This document shows, piece by piece, positions 37,190 through 48,859 of a stretch of DNA of 64,000 nt. Each line of letters begins with the position of its first letter. Position 1 is the stretch's first letter. Source of the DNA: Antitrichia curtipendula (lineage: Eukaryota; Streptophyta; Bryopsida; Hypnales; Leucodontaceae); assembly GCA_951230915.1 (NCBI GenBank), contig OX579635.1:1550001-1614000 (forward strand), given 5' to 3'. The position numbers and the translations under genes are program-made. The notes under the pieces were generated by a model that saw nothing but the letters and a program-made list of their open reading frames with translations, did not search any database and was not told the origin of the DNA.

Positions 37190-40030
37190 CAATGATTGTC
37201 ATAATTGAACAATCTTGAATAGGAAGAATTGAGAACCTTTCCTATATTAGCATAGTAACATGAATATATCATAGCATTCAATAGCCTTCACTAAGTTATT
37301 GTTGCTTTTGAGTCCTTTCCACAAAGTTCATCCAACATTGCTATTGATTCTTGTATTTTCTTAATTATATTTTTTATTCATTGTTTTTATTATTGTTTTT
37401 ATATTAATTTAAATTTTGAATTTTTTTTATTGATACTTTTTTGTAAACCTTTCATCATTCTCATGCATCTAAGCGTCTTGTCACGTGCCTCCCATAACTA
37501 CTCACAAGGAATGAAATTGTGATGAAGAATATTTTTCATCATTCCCTTGAAGAAAGGGTAGTCTAATTGTAGGCTACTAAATGTTATGATTATTTAGTAG
37601 TAGAATAGCATGGTTTAGATAAAGTTTTTCATTCAAAAAATTTGTAATGACAATTTTGGAAGTGTGAATGAGATGGTTAATAATGAGCAACATGTTTTAT
37701 GCAACCTTCTAGCTTTTTCGAAGCTTTCCTTGACTGATACTTGTTTTTTATTTTCTCAATTCGAGAGACTGCAAAGTTTATCTATAATTGTATAGTTACT
37801 TTATAGGACTACAAAGTACGGCAAGCAAAGAATATCCTCCAGCATGCAAACAGTTCCAAAATGCTATGCCTGAACAAATAAAATAAAAAAAACGGTTGTT
37901 CGTAGTAAGAAAAACGCAATCAATAAAACAATCAATCAAAGTGGCTTGCAACAAATTTTGGATTTACTTGTGTTGAGTGTGACACTACAGTACCCTTCAC
38001 AGACTATCAGTTTCCAGAGTGCCAAACAACTCCAAAACTTTGTTTTTTCCAAATAAGAAATATTTGAAAGAAAAAATGTCAGAAAAAAGGTGAGTTGTGG
38101 TTTGGTGTTTTTCTGGTGCTTTCACTCTCCAGGGTGCTGCCCTTTCCGCCATTTGTTCTTTGTTCTTTTCTTGGAATAAACTTGGGTGTTGTTTTTTGTT
38201 TTTGTTTTAAATGTTGAAAAAAATGTGGGAAAAAAACTCTAACTTAGATTTTACCCCACTTGTGTCCCACTCTATCATTGGAAAATGATTCAATATAATT
38301 TTCTCAGCAGTGGCTGGCAAAACTGAACCGTACAGCACAACTAGGGGAGTCATGGTAGTAACTCATTATCATCTTCATGAACAGTCCACATAAGAGTGTA
38401 AGTAGTTCATTTGATAAGCCATAAGAGCATCTGCGGTTGGTTTTGTTTGTTTGTTGCTTGGATTCTTGGAATATCGTACACCCTAACGTCCGTCCGTCGT
38501 AGGCTCCGATGATTCCAAGGTGCTTTCGCTCAATAAAAGTTCCTTAGTTTTTCGTCCACTGGGGGGATCACATGGCCCCCCAAAACCGACCTGATGGGGA
38601 TGTGGCGGACGGAGAACAACTGAACTAAGGTAAGCCTAAATTTCAGGTTGTCTGAAGGCCCCGTGCATGGGCGGCGCAGCCAAACAAGAAAGCACTTTAA
38701 AGTTAAGGCGGGCTTTGAGTTGCTGTGGCATGAACATTGGCAATGGTGATACCATTTGGAGTACAATTTACTGAGTGGTTTGGCCCATAACTTGACCCAC
38801 GAGCCTGTGCTCCCACACCCAATTTCTGGATGACAAAGGGATTGAAACTATCACTTTTCTTTCTCATTATTGTTTGGATGTAAGTCATTTTAATTTTTGG
38901 AGATACTTTATCAAGTTGTGGTCCTATCTAATGGTTGGATTTGGTGTTACTTGAATACATTTTTTTTTTAAATTATAAATGTCGAAGCCTGTGTCAATTG
39001 GTTGACCAAGTCAAAATTGCATTGACTCTAGTTCAAAATTGGATTTGTGAAAATGAGGTCAGAGATGTAAAGAACACAATTTTTTTTAAATCATCATATC
39101 CTCGTTTCAAATGCATTCCAACAAATTTTACTCAAAAAATGACAATATTTTGCCTGTAATTGAATTTCAAAGGAATTTTGAAACTTTCCTTTCAAAATCT
39201 ATAGAAAATATTGGTAATAGCATTGGTGAATCTAAGCATAAAGATGGAATCTAAAATTCAAAGTCTACATCTTTTATTTGTTCATCAATTCCAAAATATG
39301 CTTCCAAAGAGTATTTTATGATGATTGTTCTCAAATCGTCAATTTGGGAGAAGACTCTAAACGTTTAGGGGTTAACTAAATTTGGGATGCCATTTGGAAG
39401 TGCGGATCTTGTTCTTTTGTACACTAAATAAACTTAGTGGATGAAATTAGGTTGCCCCATGCTACTTTCTCGACATTTGCCACAATGTAAATATTTATTA
39501 TTATTATACAAGAAAAATGCACTAGTTTTAAATTGGGACTCACAAACCTCCATGTGTCAATGCAAATGAATATCTATAGAAAAATAATTAGTGACTTTGA
39601 TAGCTTGTAAAATAAGTTTCTTGGAATAAGCCAATCTAATTAGTCAAACAAACTCGCTAATTTTACTATTAAGTATAGTTTTCAGGTTTCACCGGACAGT
39701 CTTCCTTTGAAGCTGTTGGATAAGGAAGTGCATAATTGCAACCTATAGAATCATGGATGACACATTCAAAAAGTAAGATTACCACAATGAAGGAAGCAAG
39801 GGTTCGTGATATTTTTGAAATTTTATCAACTAATTTCTTCTAACTCCCATATTGTACCATTTCTTCAAGTATCAAGTCCGCTCATTTTTTACTCTAAATA
39901 AAAAATGTATAGAACTTTTCTACCGGTTCTTTTTTTTATAATTGTTTTCAAATTATAATTTTATTTATTTTTCTCAATTCCACCTATAAACAATGAACTA
40001 ACTAGTGGTTCTCCCCAAAAATTGAGAGGA
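37190..40030. other. Repeat-rich intergenic DNA, no gene seen
   Basis: No exon was recognised. A TTAA-flanked terminus of the CCCCTAAAC type ends at 39371 (TTAA 39372-39375) and its element probably extends left toward 38900. A slightly GC-richer block at 38450-38830 is open on the minus strand (38703-38888) but shows no known domain. Confidence 0.4.
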
Positions 40031-40034
40031 GCTA

Positions 40035-40363
40035 AGGTAGGAGGTTCGAAAAGCACACAAGTTCTAAAATTGACCACCTCCTCAAATGTACACTATTTGT
40101 ACATGTTTCTTTTCCATGGCCTTCATAAATGTACAAATAGTGTACATTTGAGGAGGTGGGCAATTTTTGAGCCCTATGCCATTTCAACCTCAAAATTTCA
40201 TAACTAATTCTACAAAGCTCCAAACAATATGAAACGACTTGGGGTTAGATGAGAATTCTTCTTGTTTTTCAAGGAAAATTTACTGAAAAATATTTGAAGA
40301 AGCTTCACCTCCCAAAAATTCAATTCCAGCTCTTGATTTTGCGACTTGTGGACCTACTACCCG
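40035..40363 (-). mobile_element. MITE, TA-AGGTAAC/GCCCAC family, copy B, with strong hairpin
   Basis: The left end AGGTAGGAGGTTCG follows TA (40033-40034). The right end is mutated (ACTACCCG before TA 40364-40365). Its plus strand runs in the orientation opposite to copy A. The segment 40074-40159 is an inverted repeat with arms of about 33 bp (CTCAAATGTACACTATTTGT), so its RNA would be a stable hairpin. It is noncoding. Confidence 0.65.
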
Positions 40364-40784
40364 TAAAAGAAAAAGAATTACATGATGCTCTACTCAAAAC
40401 AAGATGAATAAATTAATTGGAAATTTAGTGTGGAAGATTTTATGGTATGTTGTTTATTATGGCATGAGTCATCCTTCCAATAATAACAAGGCATCCGATT
40501 GAGTGAGAATCTTGAGGGGAAAGGTATCCACAGAAGAATGGTTGTCAAGATTGAACAGTGTTAACGAAGTTGGGTATTTGTTGATATTGTTTGAACTCTA
40601 CAGGACTTTTGAGTTCATTTATTTGGGGCAGTGCAGATACCGACCTTCATTCACTGGATTGACGAACATTCGATTATCCTAAGTAAATACAGAGTGCTAC
40701 AGTAGTGTGCTCTGTGCAGTTGTCAAAACTAAACTAAAAGTCAAAGTAACTTTTTAATTTTTTAATTTTTAAAATTCAATATAT

Positions 40785-41385
40785 TTTATGTACAAAGGAG
40801 TGCGAGGGCTTTGTTACGGTGTGAGTGGTTGCATTCTTGATTCGATTAGAAAGCTTTATACACGAAGGAGTGCAAGGGCTTTGTTTTGTGGCATTTGGAC
40901 ATGCAATGTGAAAGTTATGTTTTTTTCAAAATAAAAGATTATTTAATTCAATTTTTTTATTCATATTTTTTTGAAATTTAATTACTTTCACACCATAGGT
41001 CCAAACACCAAGAAACAAAGTCCGTGCCCCTTCTTTGCATGTTGCTTTCCAACAGTACCAAGAAGGTAGCCTAGGGACTTACAATTTATTAAATCTCAGC
41101 ATATCAAACAAAATAAATAAATAAAACTAACTAACTAACTAATTTTAGATATAGACTAGTGTGCCATGTGCCATTGCCACAATCAAAAGAAAATTAATAC
41201 TCATTCTCTTATTTTTAATTCATAAAAACTTCAAGATTCAATATCTTTTCTGTCGTAGAGCCAAACAATACAAAATAAAGCATGTGCACCGTCCTTGCCA
41301 AGGGCTTTTTGACGGTACCAAGCACGTGACCAGGAGACATACAATCCAATAGATTCACTATATTAAACAAACATCCAACCTAACT
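40785..41385. repeat. Cluster 1 of a 235-245 bp repeat
   Basis: One complete direct unit starts at 41152 (TAGACTAGTGTGCCATGTGC). Before it are fragments in both orientations, recognisable by GGGCTTTGTT and CTTTCACACC-ATAGGTCCAAACACC. The same unit forms the cluster at 46615-47675. It is noncoding, and its class is unknown. Confidence 0.6.
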
Positions 41386-41388
41386 TAA

Positions 41389-41964
41389 CCCCTAAAGGAG
41401 CATTTGTCCCCTCGGGGGACAATTTGGGTCCGGGTAGGTTCCTATTGTCTCAATTTGTAGTGAACTTCTTTGAGATGTTTTGAGGTTGTGTAGTTTTGCA
41501 AGAGCTTTGTGGATATATAATTTTTGTTTCAATCGGATGCCGGATGAAAAAGTTATGGCCCAATAAGCAAGAAATGGATATTGGCAGGCAGCCTCCAAAA
41601 AATCACAAATATCAAACTAGTTTTTTTGAATTTTTTTTCTAAAATATTATGTTTTTGTCTATACGCGAAGCTTTGATTCATTCTATTTGGACTAGGGATG
41701 AGAAAGTTATGGACAATCTTAGTTTTTCAAGCAATCTAAGCATTTTCAAAAGAAAATCTTTTTGTTCAACTTTGAATGCTAATATCTTCCAATCCCTACG
41801 GTCAAATTTGATGAAATTTTTACTAAATGATCTCAGACAAGTTAAGCACAAGATCCAATGGTTAGATTCAAAAAAAATTATTATTTTGGTTTCCTTAAAT
41901 GAACACAACAAAAGTGGTATTTTCAAGTGGTTTTTGACAGAAAACACTCTCGAGGCTTTAGGGG
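41389..41964 (+). mobile_element. TTAA-flanked MITE, 576 bp
   Basis: It is bordered by TTAA at 41385-41388 and 41965-41968. The ends are CCCCTAAAGGAGC and, on the opposite strand, CCCCTAAAGCCTC. It is alignable over its full length to the reverse complement of the intronic copy at 27360-27943, including GGTTCCTATTGTCTCAATTT and CAATCGGATGCCGGATGAAA. It is noncoding. This pair defines the family. Confidence 0.8.
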
Positions 41965-42279
41965 TTAATGGATGGATTTCCAACAATTTAGATGAAACAT
42001 GAAAGCTAAGGATGAAAATTCAATTACTCATTTGAAAGTGTATACATCCAAATAAGAGCAATAGCAAGTATCCCAAGATTCCTTCAAAATTTAACAATTT
42101 AATCCATTGATATGGAAAAAAAAATTAGGTCATTAATTCCTTCAAATTAAGTTTGTCTCGCTTTTGAGCAATTTTTCACTCAAGAATTTTTTTTGATGCT
42201 ATGCATCAATGTTATCTTGTAAGAATCCTGTAAAGATGCTCATGCGGCAAATTGGAGATTGCTCACATATAACATTTAA

Positions 42280-42720
42280 CCCCTAAGGACTAGGTGTCCC
42301 CTCAGATAACAATACAAGGTTTAAGTAGGATCCTATGATCTCAATTTTTGAAATTTTTTTTTGAAACTTTTTTTAAGATAGGAAAACACAATAGCTTTCC
42401 AAGAATATCATTTTTATTTCAATAGGAAATTGGGAGCAAAGTTATGTTACACTAAGTTCAAAAAATAATTTATCGGGCAATACAAAAAAATCACAAGAAA
42501 GTCTAAAGTTTTTCTTATATATAAAATATGTTTGTCTACATGGGAAGCTTTTATTCATTCCATTTGGACTAGTAATGAGGAATTTATTGAGTCTTGTTTT
42601 TGTGGGCAATATAAGCATTTTCTTAAAAAAAAGTTAACTTATAGGATTCATTTTTGAACTCAATTTCCATTATTTAAAAAAAAAAAATCCACTTGGTTCA
42701 ATTTACTTGCAAGAACTTCA
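42280..42720 (+). mobile_element. Diverged, 3'-truncated copy of the TTAA-flanked MITE
   Basis: It begins CCCCTAAGGACTAGG directly after TTAA (42276-42279). It follows the same order of landmarks as 41389-41964 (TGTCCCCT, CCTATGATCTCAATTT, TTCATTCCATTTGGACTAG) but fades out near 42720 without a recognisable right end. Confidence 0.55.
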
Positions 42721-43209
42721 CATTGTTGTGATTGGTGTGTTTCAATTCCATCTTATAACTATTAAAGATTTAGTTTTTCTTCCTATCTTATATCTACTTC
42801 TATATAACATTTCTTTAAGAATGAAAATTAAGGGATTTTTTCTAAATTTTTTAATTCCAAACCCTCAACTCAATTCTTAAGAACAACTTTTTTAATTTCA
42901 AAATCTATAGTACAAATAATTTAAATTGAAAAGATTCAAAATCAATAAAACCTACTCATGGAAAGTATAAAAAAACTTGTTTTCTTCACTTTAGAGCATG
43001 CCGAGCCCACTCGCCATGCCTAGCCACGGCAGATTTGGGAGCTAGGGCATCCCCTGGTACCCTCACTCGCCATCTTCTTTTGTGCCCTTGGGCATGCCAC
43101 AAACTTCCTTTTCCCTTAGCATTCTATGGACAGACAATTTTTTCAGAGCTCCGGAGTTGACTATGCTGATGCAATGTATTATCTTTGGAGTCTAGGGCTA
43201 ATAGAACTA

Positions 43210-43482
43210 AGGTGGGTACACCCAAAACCGCCACTTTTTGCTACTGAGCCTAGTTACTACTATTAGACTGGTCAAATTTTAATATATTCTTGTTGGCAAG
43301 TGAAAGGAGGTTCCAACGCAGCAGAGAACGTGGCATTTGGAACCCGTATGCAAAAGTTATTAAGGGTCAAAGTTTGTTTCTGAAAGTGCTCCATCCAAAT
43401 AGGTACATAACTGATTTTGGAAATGTACACAACTTGTAGATGGCACTTTAAGGTCATGTGCCATTTGGGGGGGTGTCTACTT
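43210..43482. mobile_element. MITE with TA-AGGTGGGTACACCC ends
   Basis: The left end AGGTGGGTACACCC follows TA (43208-43209). The right end, reverse complemented, reads AAGTAGACACCCCCC and precedes TA (43483-43484). It is about 273 bp and noncoding. The ends resemble the other TA-AGGTR families in this window. Confidence 0.5.
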
Positions 43483-43544
43483 TAGATGATCTAGAAAAAA
43501 TTTCAAAAAATTCAAGCGCCTTCAATGCGCATGCAAGTTGTTAA

Positions 43545-43925
43545 CCCATTAAGGACCGTGGTTGATTTGGGGGGCAAGTAAGATGTTTTTTGGTTTTAAG
43601 CTAAACATGAAAAAAATACCAAACCATGATGCATTCTAGAGATTTGACCTAGTTGATGGATTTTGCATGAATTCTTGGAGCTCTGCAATAAAAGAATGAC
43701 AAATTTTGCATTGATTTTTGTATTTTCAGTCAATATTTTGTTAGTTTTTTTAACCCCCAAATCACATACTAGCACAAATTGTCATGATTTTTGTCTAGTT
43801 GCATTTGATTTGTAATTTCCCACACCTGTTTTCTTTTGTCCATATCCAAATTCATTGTAAAACTTTGGCAACCAATGAAAAAGTGTCAATTTCGACCAAA
43901 AAGTGACCAACCGGTCCTTAACGGG
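43545..43925. mobile_element. Short TTAA-flanked MITE, 381 bp
   Basis: The left end CCCATTAAGGACCG follows TTAA (43541-43544). The right end, reverse complemented, is CCCGTTAAGGACCG, with TTAT after it, so 13 of 14 terminal bases match and one base of the putative target duplication has changed. The interior is unrelated to the 580-bp family by eye. It is noncoding. Confidence 0.7.
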
Positions 43926-44095
43926 TTATTATTTAATAATGGTAATGGGAATTACTATATTGAGAAGTTGGTTGCCTAGCCTACAGCGGGGGATCCTGAA
44001 GTCACAGTGCATGCCATAGATACCAAGCTTTTCAACCGCTTGTTCCCATGAGTATTTGCTCGTACAATAGTGGCCTTGTTTTTAACCCCCTAGCG

Positions 44096-45340
44096 CCCCA
44101 ACGCCTCAAATTTGACCTTCCAAAATTTAATTTTAGCGAGAATGAGTCCCGATATTGTTTGTACTATCAAAAAACTTGTATAGGGGAAAAACAAGTATGT
44201 AAGTGATGGACTAGAGCGGAGGGCAATGTTTTAGGGTGTTGAATATCGAAGTGGGGGTCGGCGCATTCATGCAAAGTACAAAGAAAGTTTATTTTCCCTT
44301 AATTGTATCAAATATTATTCCCAGTCGTCGCTTTCCTCTAGAGTGTTTTGTCGTGTCACTTTGCATCACTAACAATGGATGTCGTAAACTACAAGTATTA
44401 GAACGTACACACATGATCAAAAAGCAAATTCACACAATGGCAAGACATGAATGAACAATCATCCCAAAAATAAACATCTAAAACACTCCCAATGTTTCTT
44501 CTATATCTCAATAGGAGTAGTCTTGCATATAAATTGAAGTATGCAAGGAGAAACCTTAGATTATGTAAATTGGCAACACCGCCATCATCTACAATCAACC
44601 CTCAAGATATTCCATCTCCTAAAACTCCATGATACCTTCACAAACAAGACTTGAAGAGAATGAAAGAACCAAAGGGGCGGACTAGGGTTACAACCACCCC
44701 AAAGAAGCCCCCAAATAGCTCTATTCACACCTCATACAGTCTCAAAATACTAGTCTAGCTCCCCATTGACTAATATATGGTCAATTTGACTATACCAAGC
44801 CTACAACCAACTCATGTCACGCCTAACAGAGCCTAACAATTTTTCGTGATCAAATAACATAACACTCATGTGAAAGGCAAGCAGATGATTTGAAAAGAAA
44901 AAAATAACCTTTGATGTCGTGTGATTGACTTGAAAAAGTCATTAGTATAAGTGTTCCATCTGCTCAAATCATCTACCTGCCTTTTAAAATTGAAAGTGAG
45001 GGTCATAGTAATTGTGTTGAAATCCGCCCATGTTGTGAAGATGTTGCTGGAGAAGATAGTCAATAACCGTGACACTATTCAGATCAAGTGCGTCAATGTG
45101 CAGCAGTGTAAAATTCTAATTTGTACATGATAACTTAAGTTCATTTTAATATGATTTATGAAGAGCTTGAAACTTGGCAAATTGCGGTTACCTTGACGTA
45201 GATGCAAAGCCACTCAATGGTTACCTTGACATAATGCATCTTGTTTGGGTATCCAGACTTTGTGACTTATATAATTACACCAACTTATCACTTGTACTAC
45301 CAGTGTCTAAAAGAAACTATCAAAGATAAGTTAGTTAAAT
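44096..45340. other. Intergenic DNA with one TTAA-CCCCCT terminus
   Basis: At 44092-44095 TTAA is followed by CCCCCTAGCGCCCC, a possible further member of the TTAA family whose other end was not found. No gene was recognised in the rest. Confidence 0.35.
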
Positions 45341-45612
45341 GGCACATTTAACTACTTCTAGACCATTCAATGAATTATAGACTAAGCTCAATCTATACAA
45401 GCATTGAGGGATCTCTTAATCTATACAAACATCGGGAGATCCTCCAATGCTTGTATAGATCTCCAATGTTTTGGATTGATCCCCTGATGAAAATTTAGAT
45501 CTCCCAATGATTTAGATAGATCCCTCGATGCTCAATTAAGAGATCTCCCAATGTTTAGTATGAATTCTAGACTTTAGAAGTCCAAAAGTAGTTAAATATG
45601 ACATTTAATGAC
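45341..45612. repeat. Imperfect foldback with repeated GATCTCCCAATG motifs
   Basis: The outer parts (GGCACATTTAACTACTTCTA near 45342 and its partner near 45585-45612) are inverted. Between them, variants of AGATCTCCCAATG and its complement recur at least six times with the CAATCTATACAAGCATTG type. It is noncoding. Confidence 0.5.
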
Positions 45613-46115
45613 AATTGATTGAAAAGTTAATAGTGAAGCTGATTCCGAGGCTGATTCAGTTAATCTTCCTATCTATGAATGTTAAATTGACAGCAACATG
45701 TATAGACTAAGGACTTCACATGCAAAAGTTCCTAAATCACAATACAAGTATCCAAATTGACATAAATTCCATCAAGCATTGTTTTCCACTCTGCATAATT
45801 CTCAACAAGTGGAATGCCTACATGGGTGCAGAACTGAAAGTCATTGCAATTTTAAAACAGAACATCAATTAGATTCTTCAAAGAATTTCATATAGGCAAA
45901 ATTTAATATTTGACAAATACATAGACCTCAAAGAAGACACTTGCATTGAAAGCACAAAGAAGTATGATTGATAACTTGCATTTTTTTCTTAAACTTGCAC
46001 TTTGAAGATGAGAGTGTTGGCTGTAGGTTTATTGTGCTTTGATTGAAGTAGTGTAGTAGGATGTCTAAGGTAGTGATTGTAAGACTATGAAGAGTAAATT
46101 ATAGTCTCTCATTAA

Positions 46116-46116
<1 letters not shown>

Positions 46117-46156
<40 letters not shown>
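46117..46156 (+). repeat. (TTG)n microsatellite
   Basis: About thirteen uninterrupted TTG units. There is no gene around it. Confidence 0.95.
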
Positions 46157-46614
46157 GTTTTTTATAGAATTAAATTTTTTAATATAATTTAGAGTTTGTT
46201 GCAAGAAGAAAAGAATTGAGGAGGAAGGACATAAATTTTGAGATTGAGTGTTTCAATGTAGGAAATCGGAAATGATTTCTATTAAGTGGTTGCATGCCAC
46301 ATGTACAAATACTATTCCCTGACTATCCTACTATTAGGCTTGTACATAGTTTTACATCTATCACCTCAAAAGAGATAGTAACTGCCTGTACGTACAATTC
46401 TATGTAAAAATTATTGATTTTCAAAGTTTTTACCCTACTATATACAAATGATTGATTTGCAAAGTTCTTAAATTATTTTAAATTATTTTTAGTTTCCTTT
46501 TGGTTGTGGCGATTGTTGCAAGTTATGGATTTTTCAATTAAAAAATTAAATTAAATTATTTTTAATTATCTTTTATTATATTGTGGCAGTAGCATAGGGC
46601 ACAATAATAAGGTA

Positions 46615-47675
46615 TTAGAATAGACTAGTGTGCCATGTGCCATTGCCACAACCAAAATGTACAAAAAATAATTTTCTAAAGTTTTAATTCATAAAAACTT
46701 CACAATTCAATAACTTTCAAACCGTAGGTTCAAACTCTACAAAACCAAGCCCATGCACCCCTCCTTGCAAAGGGCTTTCCAATAATACAAACCAATAGAC
46801 GCACGGTATAGGAGATTTCATTGTATTAAACAAAACAAAAACCCTAACTTAGGTATAGATTGGTGTGCCCTGTGCCATTGCCACAATCACAATGTAAGTA
46901 AAAGTAATTTTTGTTTTTTCAAAACAAAAAATAACTCAAAAATCCATAACTTTCCCACCATAGATCCAAAGGCCACAAAACAAAGCCCCAAAATCTCTCT
47001 TTGCTAAGGGCTTTCTGATGGTACCAAAAATATGACTACAGGACGTACAATCTAAGAGATCTCAAAATAACAAACAAAGCAAACAACCTTATTTAATAGA
47101 TGGACTAATGTGGCCTATGCGTTGCCACAGTAAAAAATAATAATTTTCTAATTTTTGTACTCATAAAAAACTTTGAAATTCCATAACTTTCACATACGGT
47201 AGGTCCAAACACCACAAAACAAAGCCCATGCACCCCTCCTCACTGAGAGCTTCCCAATGGTATCCAAAACACAAACGGAAGACGCATGGTCTAGGAAATC
47301 TCATTGTAACAAACAAACAAAATAAAACAAAACAAAACAAACAAAACAAATAAAACAACCTAACTTAAAGTATGGATTATCATCTCTCTACTTCTCTTCC
47401 TTTTGAAAATTGTCAAATGGAGACTTAACAATCTATCCATTAAGTTAGGTTGTTTCTTTGTTTGTTATGTTGAGATCTCCTAGATTGTGCATCCCCTCGG
47501 TCACATTCTTGGTACTGTTCGGAAGCTCTCTGCAAGGAGGGGTGCACGGGCTTTGTTTTGTGGTGTTCCAACCTACAATGTAAAAATTATGAATTTCAAA
47601 GTTTTTATGAATTAAAAAATTAAATAATTACTTTTACTTTGGCAATTATTGTGGCAATGGCATAGGGCATATTAG
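46615..47675. repeat. Cluster 2 of the 235-245 bp repeat: three direct units and one inverted
   Basis: Direct units start at about 46621, 46855 and 47097 (spacing 234 and 242). Each runs from GTGTGCC...GCCATTGCCACA through TAGGTCCAAA-CACAAAACAAAGCCCATGC to CAACCTAACTTA. A fourth unit at about 47440-47675 is inverted, which creates a palindrome around 47400. It is noncoding. The same unit occurs at 40785-41385. Confidence 0.75.
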
Positions 47676-47971
47676 TTTTGTTGCAAGAATGTGGAATCCA
47701 TTGATCCAATTTGGCTTCAGAAGGGATTAGGATGTGACATTTGAACACTTGCAATGGATTGTTTGATGTCAATTTTCTAGGATTGTGATCCTTTATGTAA
47801 TCAAAGACTATGGAATCACTGATTGTGAGTGCCCCACTGGTATACATTTTGCCCTTGCACATGTGCATTGGGCATTCAGGTTTAGGTTTAGGATTTGCCC
47901 GAGGGGAACATACTGTAGATGTGTCTGCTCAGAAACAAATGGAAGATGATTTTGGGAGGTGACTTCCTTTA

Positions 47972-48293
47972 AGGTAGAAGGCTCGAGAATAGTTTGGGCA
48001 TTAAGAACCGCCCACCTGTAAAATGTACACAATTTGTACATGTTGTTTTTTCATAGCCTTCACTGATGTACAAACAATGTACATTTCAGGGTTGGACGAT
48101 TTTAGAGCCCTATGCCAGTTCAACTTCAAAATTTCATAACTAATTTCAAAAGGCTCCAAAAAAATATGACTTAGGTTAGATGCCAAATCCACTTCTCTTT
48201 CAAGGAAAATTTATTGAAAAATATTTCAGGAAGTTTTGCCTTCCCAAAATTCAGTTTCAACTCTTAGGTGGGCGATTTCTAGACCTGTTACCT
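47972..48293 (-). mobile_element. MITE, TA-AGGTAAC/GCCCAC family, copy C, TA target duplication
   Basis: The ends are AGGTAGAAGGCTCGAG after TA (47970-47971) and, from the other side, AGGTAACAGGTCTAG with TA at 48294-48295. Its reverse complement is colinear with 19867-20197. An internal inverted repeat (AAATGTACACAATTTGTACAT and partner) lies near 48015-48095. It sits only 78 bp from the left end of the large pogo-like element. Confidence 0.7.
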
Positions 48294-48859
48294 TAGCTCA
48301 AATACAGACTTTTGCAGACCTTTTGCAACCAATTTTGCTCTGCTCCTTAAATTTGGATTCCATAGTAATTAAGGTAGGACGCTCAGAAAGCGCCCATTTA
48401 AGGGCTGTTGCGCCTTTTTCATGGGCTTCCATGGACATAATGATTTTCAGTTGATTTTTCAGAGGAAGAGAAATGAATGCAACATGTAGCAGAAGTGGTT
48501 TCATATTTTTCCGAGCAATAATGAATTAGTTATGATTTTCTGAACATGGCGGTTGTAGGCACTTAGTCTTGATCATAGGTCTGCCAAAATGCATACATGC
48601 GTGGTCAGTTAAGAGGCCTGCAGAAATAGAAAAGAAACTTGATGACTATCAATAAAGAACCATTGAGGATACTTAATGTGACCAATAGCAACTTTGAAGG
48701 GACCGTCAGCAATTAAAATAGGTTTAGTGAGAACAGTGAAACTGACTGTCCGATTACCCATGATGGAGACTCTGGCTGATAGATAATTCGCCCATCACAT
48801 TTCAGAAATCAACCCCTTTCCCCCCCAAATGTGGCACCTAACGTCTTTCTGAATGTCAC

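Noticed and set aside
38703..38888. Minus-strand open frame in a GC-richer block
   Set aside because: Some protein-like character, but no homologous family recognised and no flanking exons.
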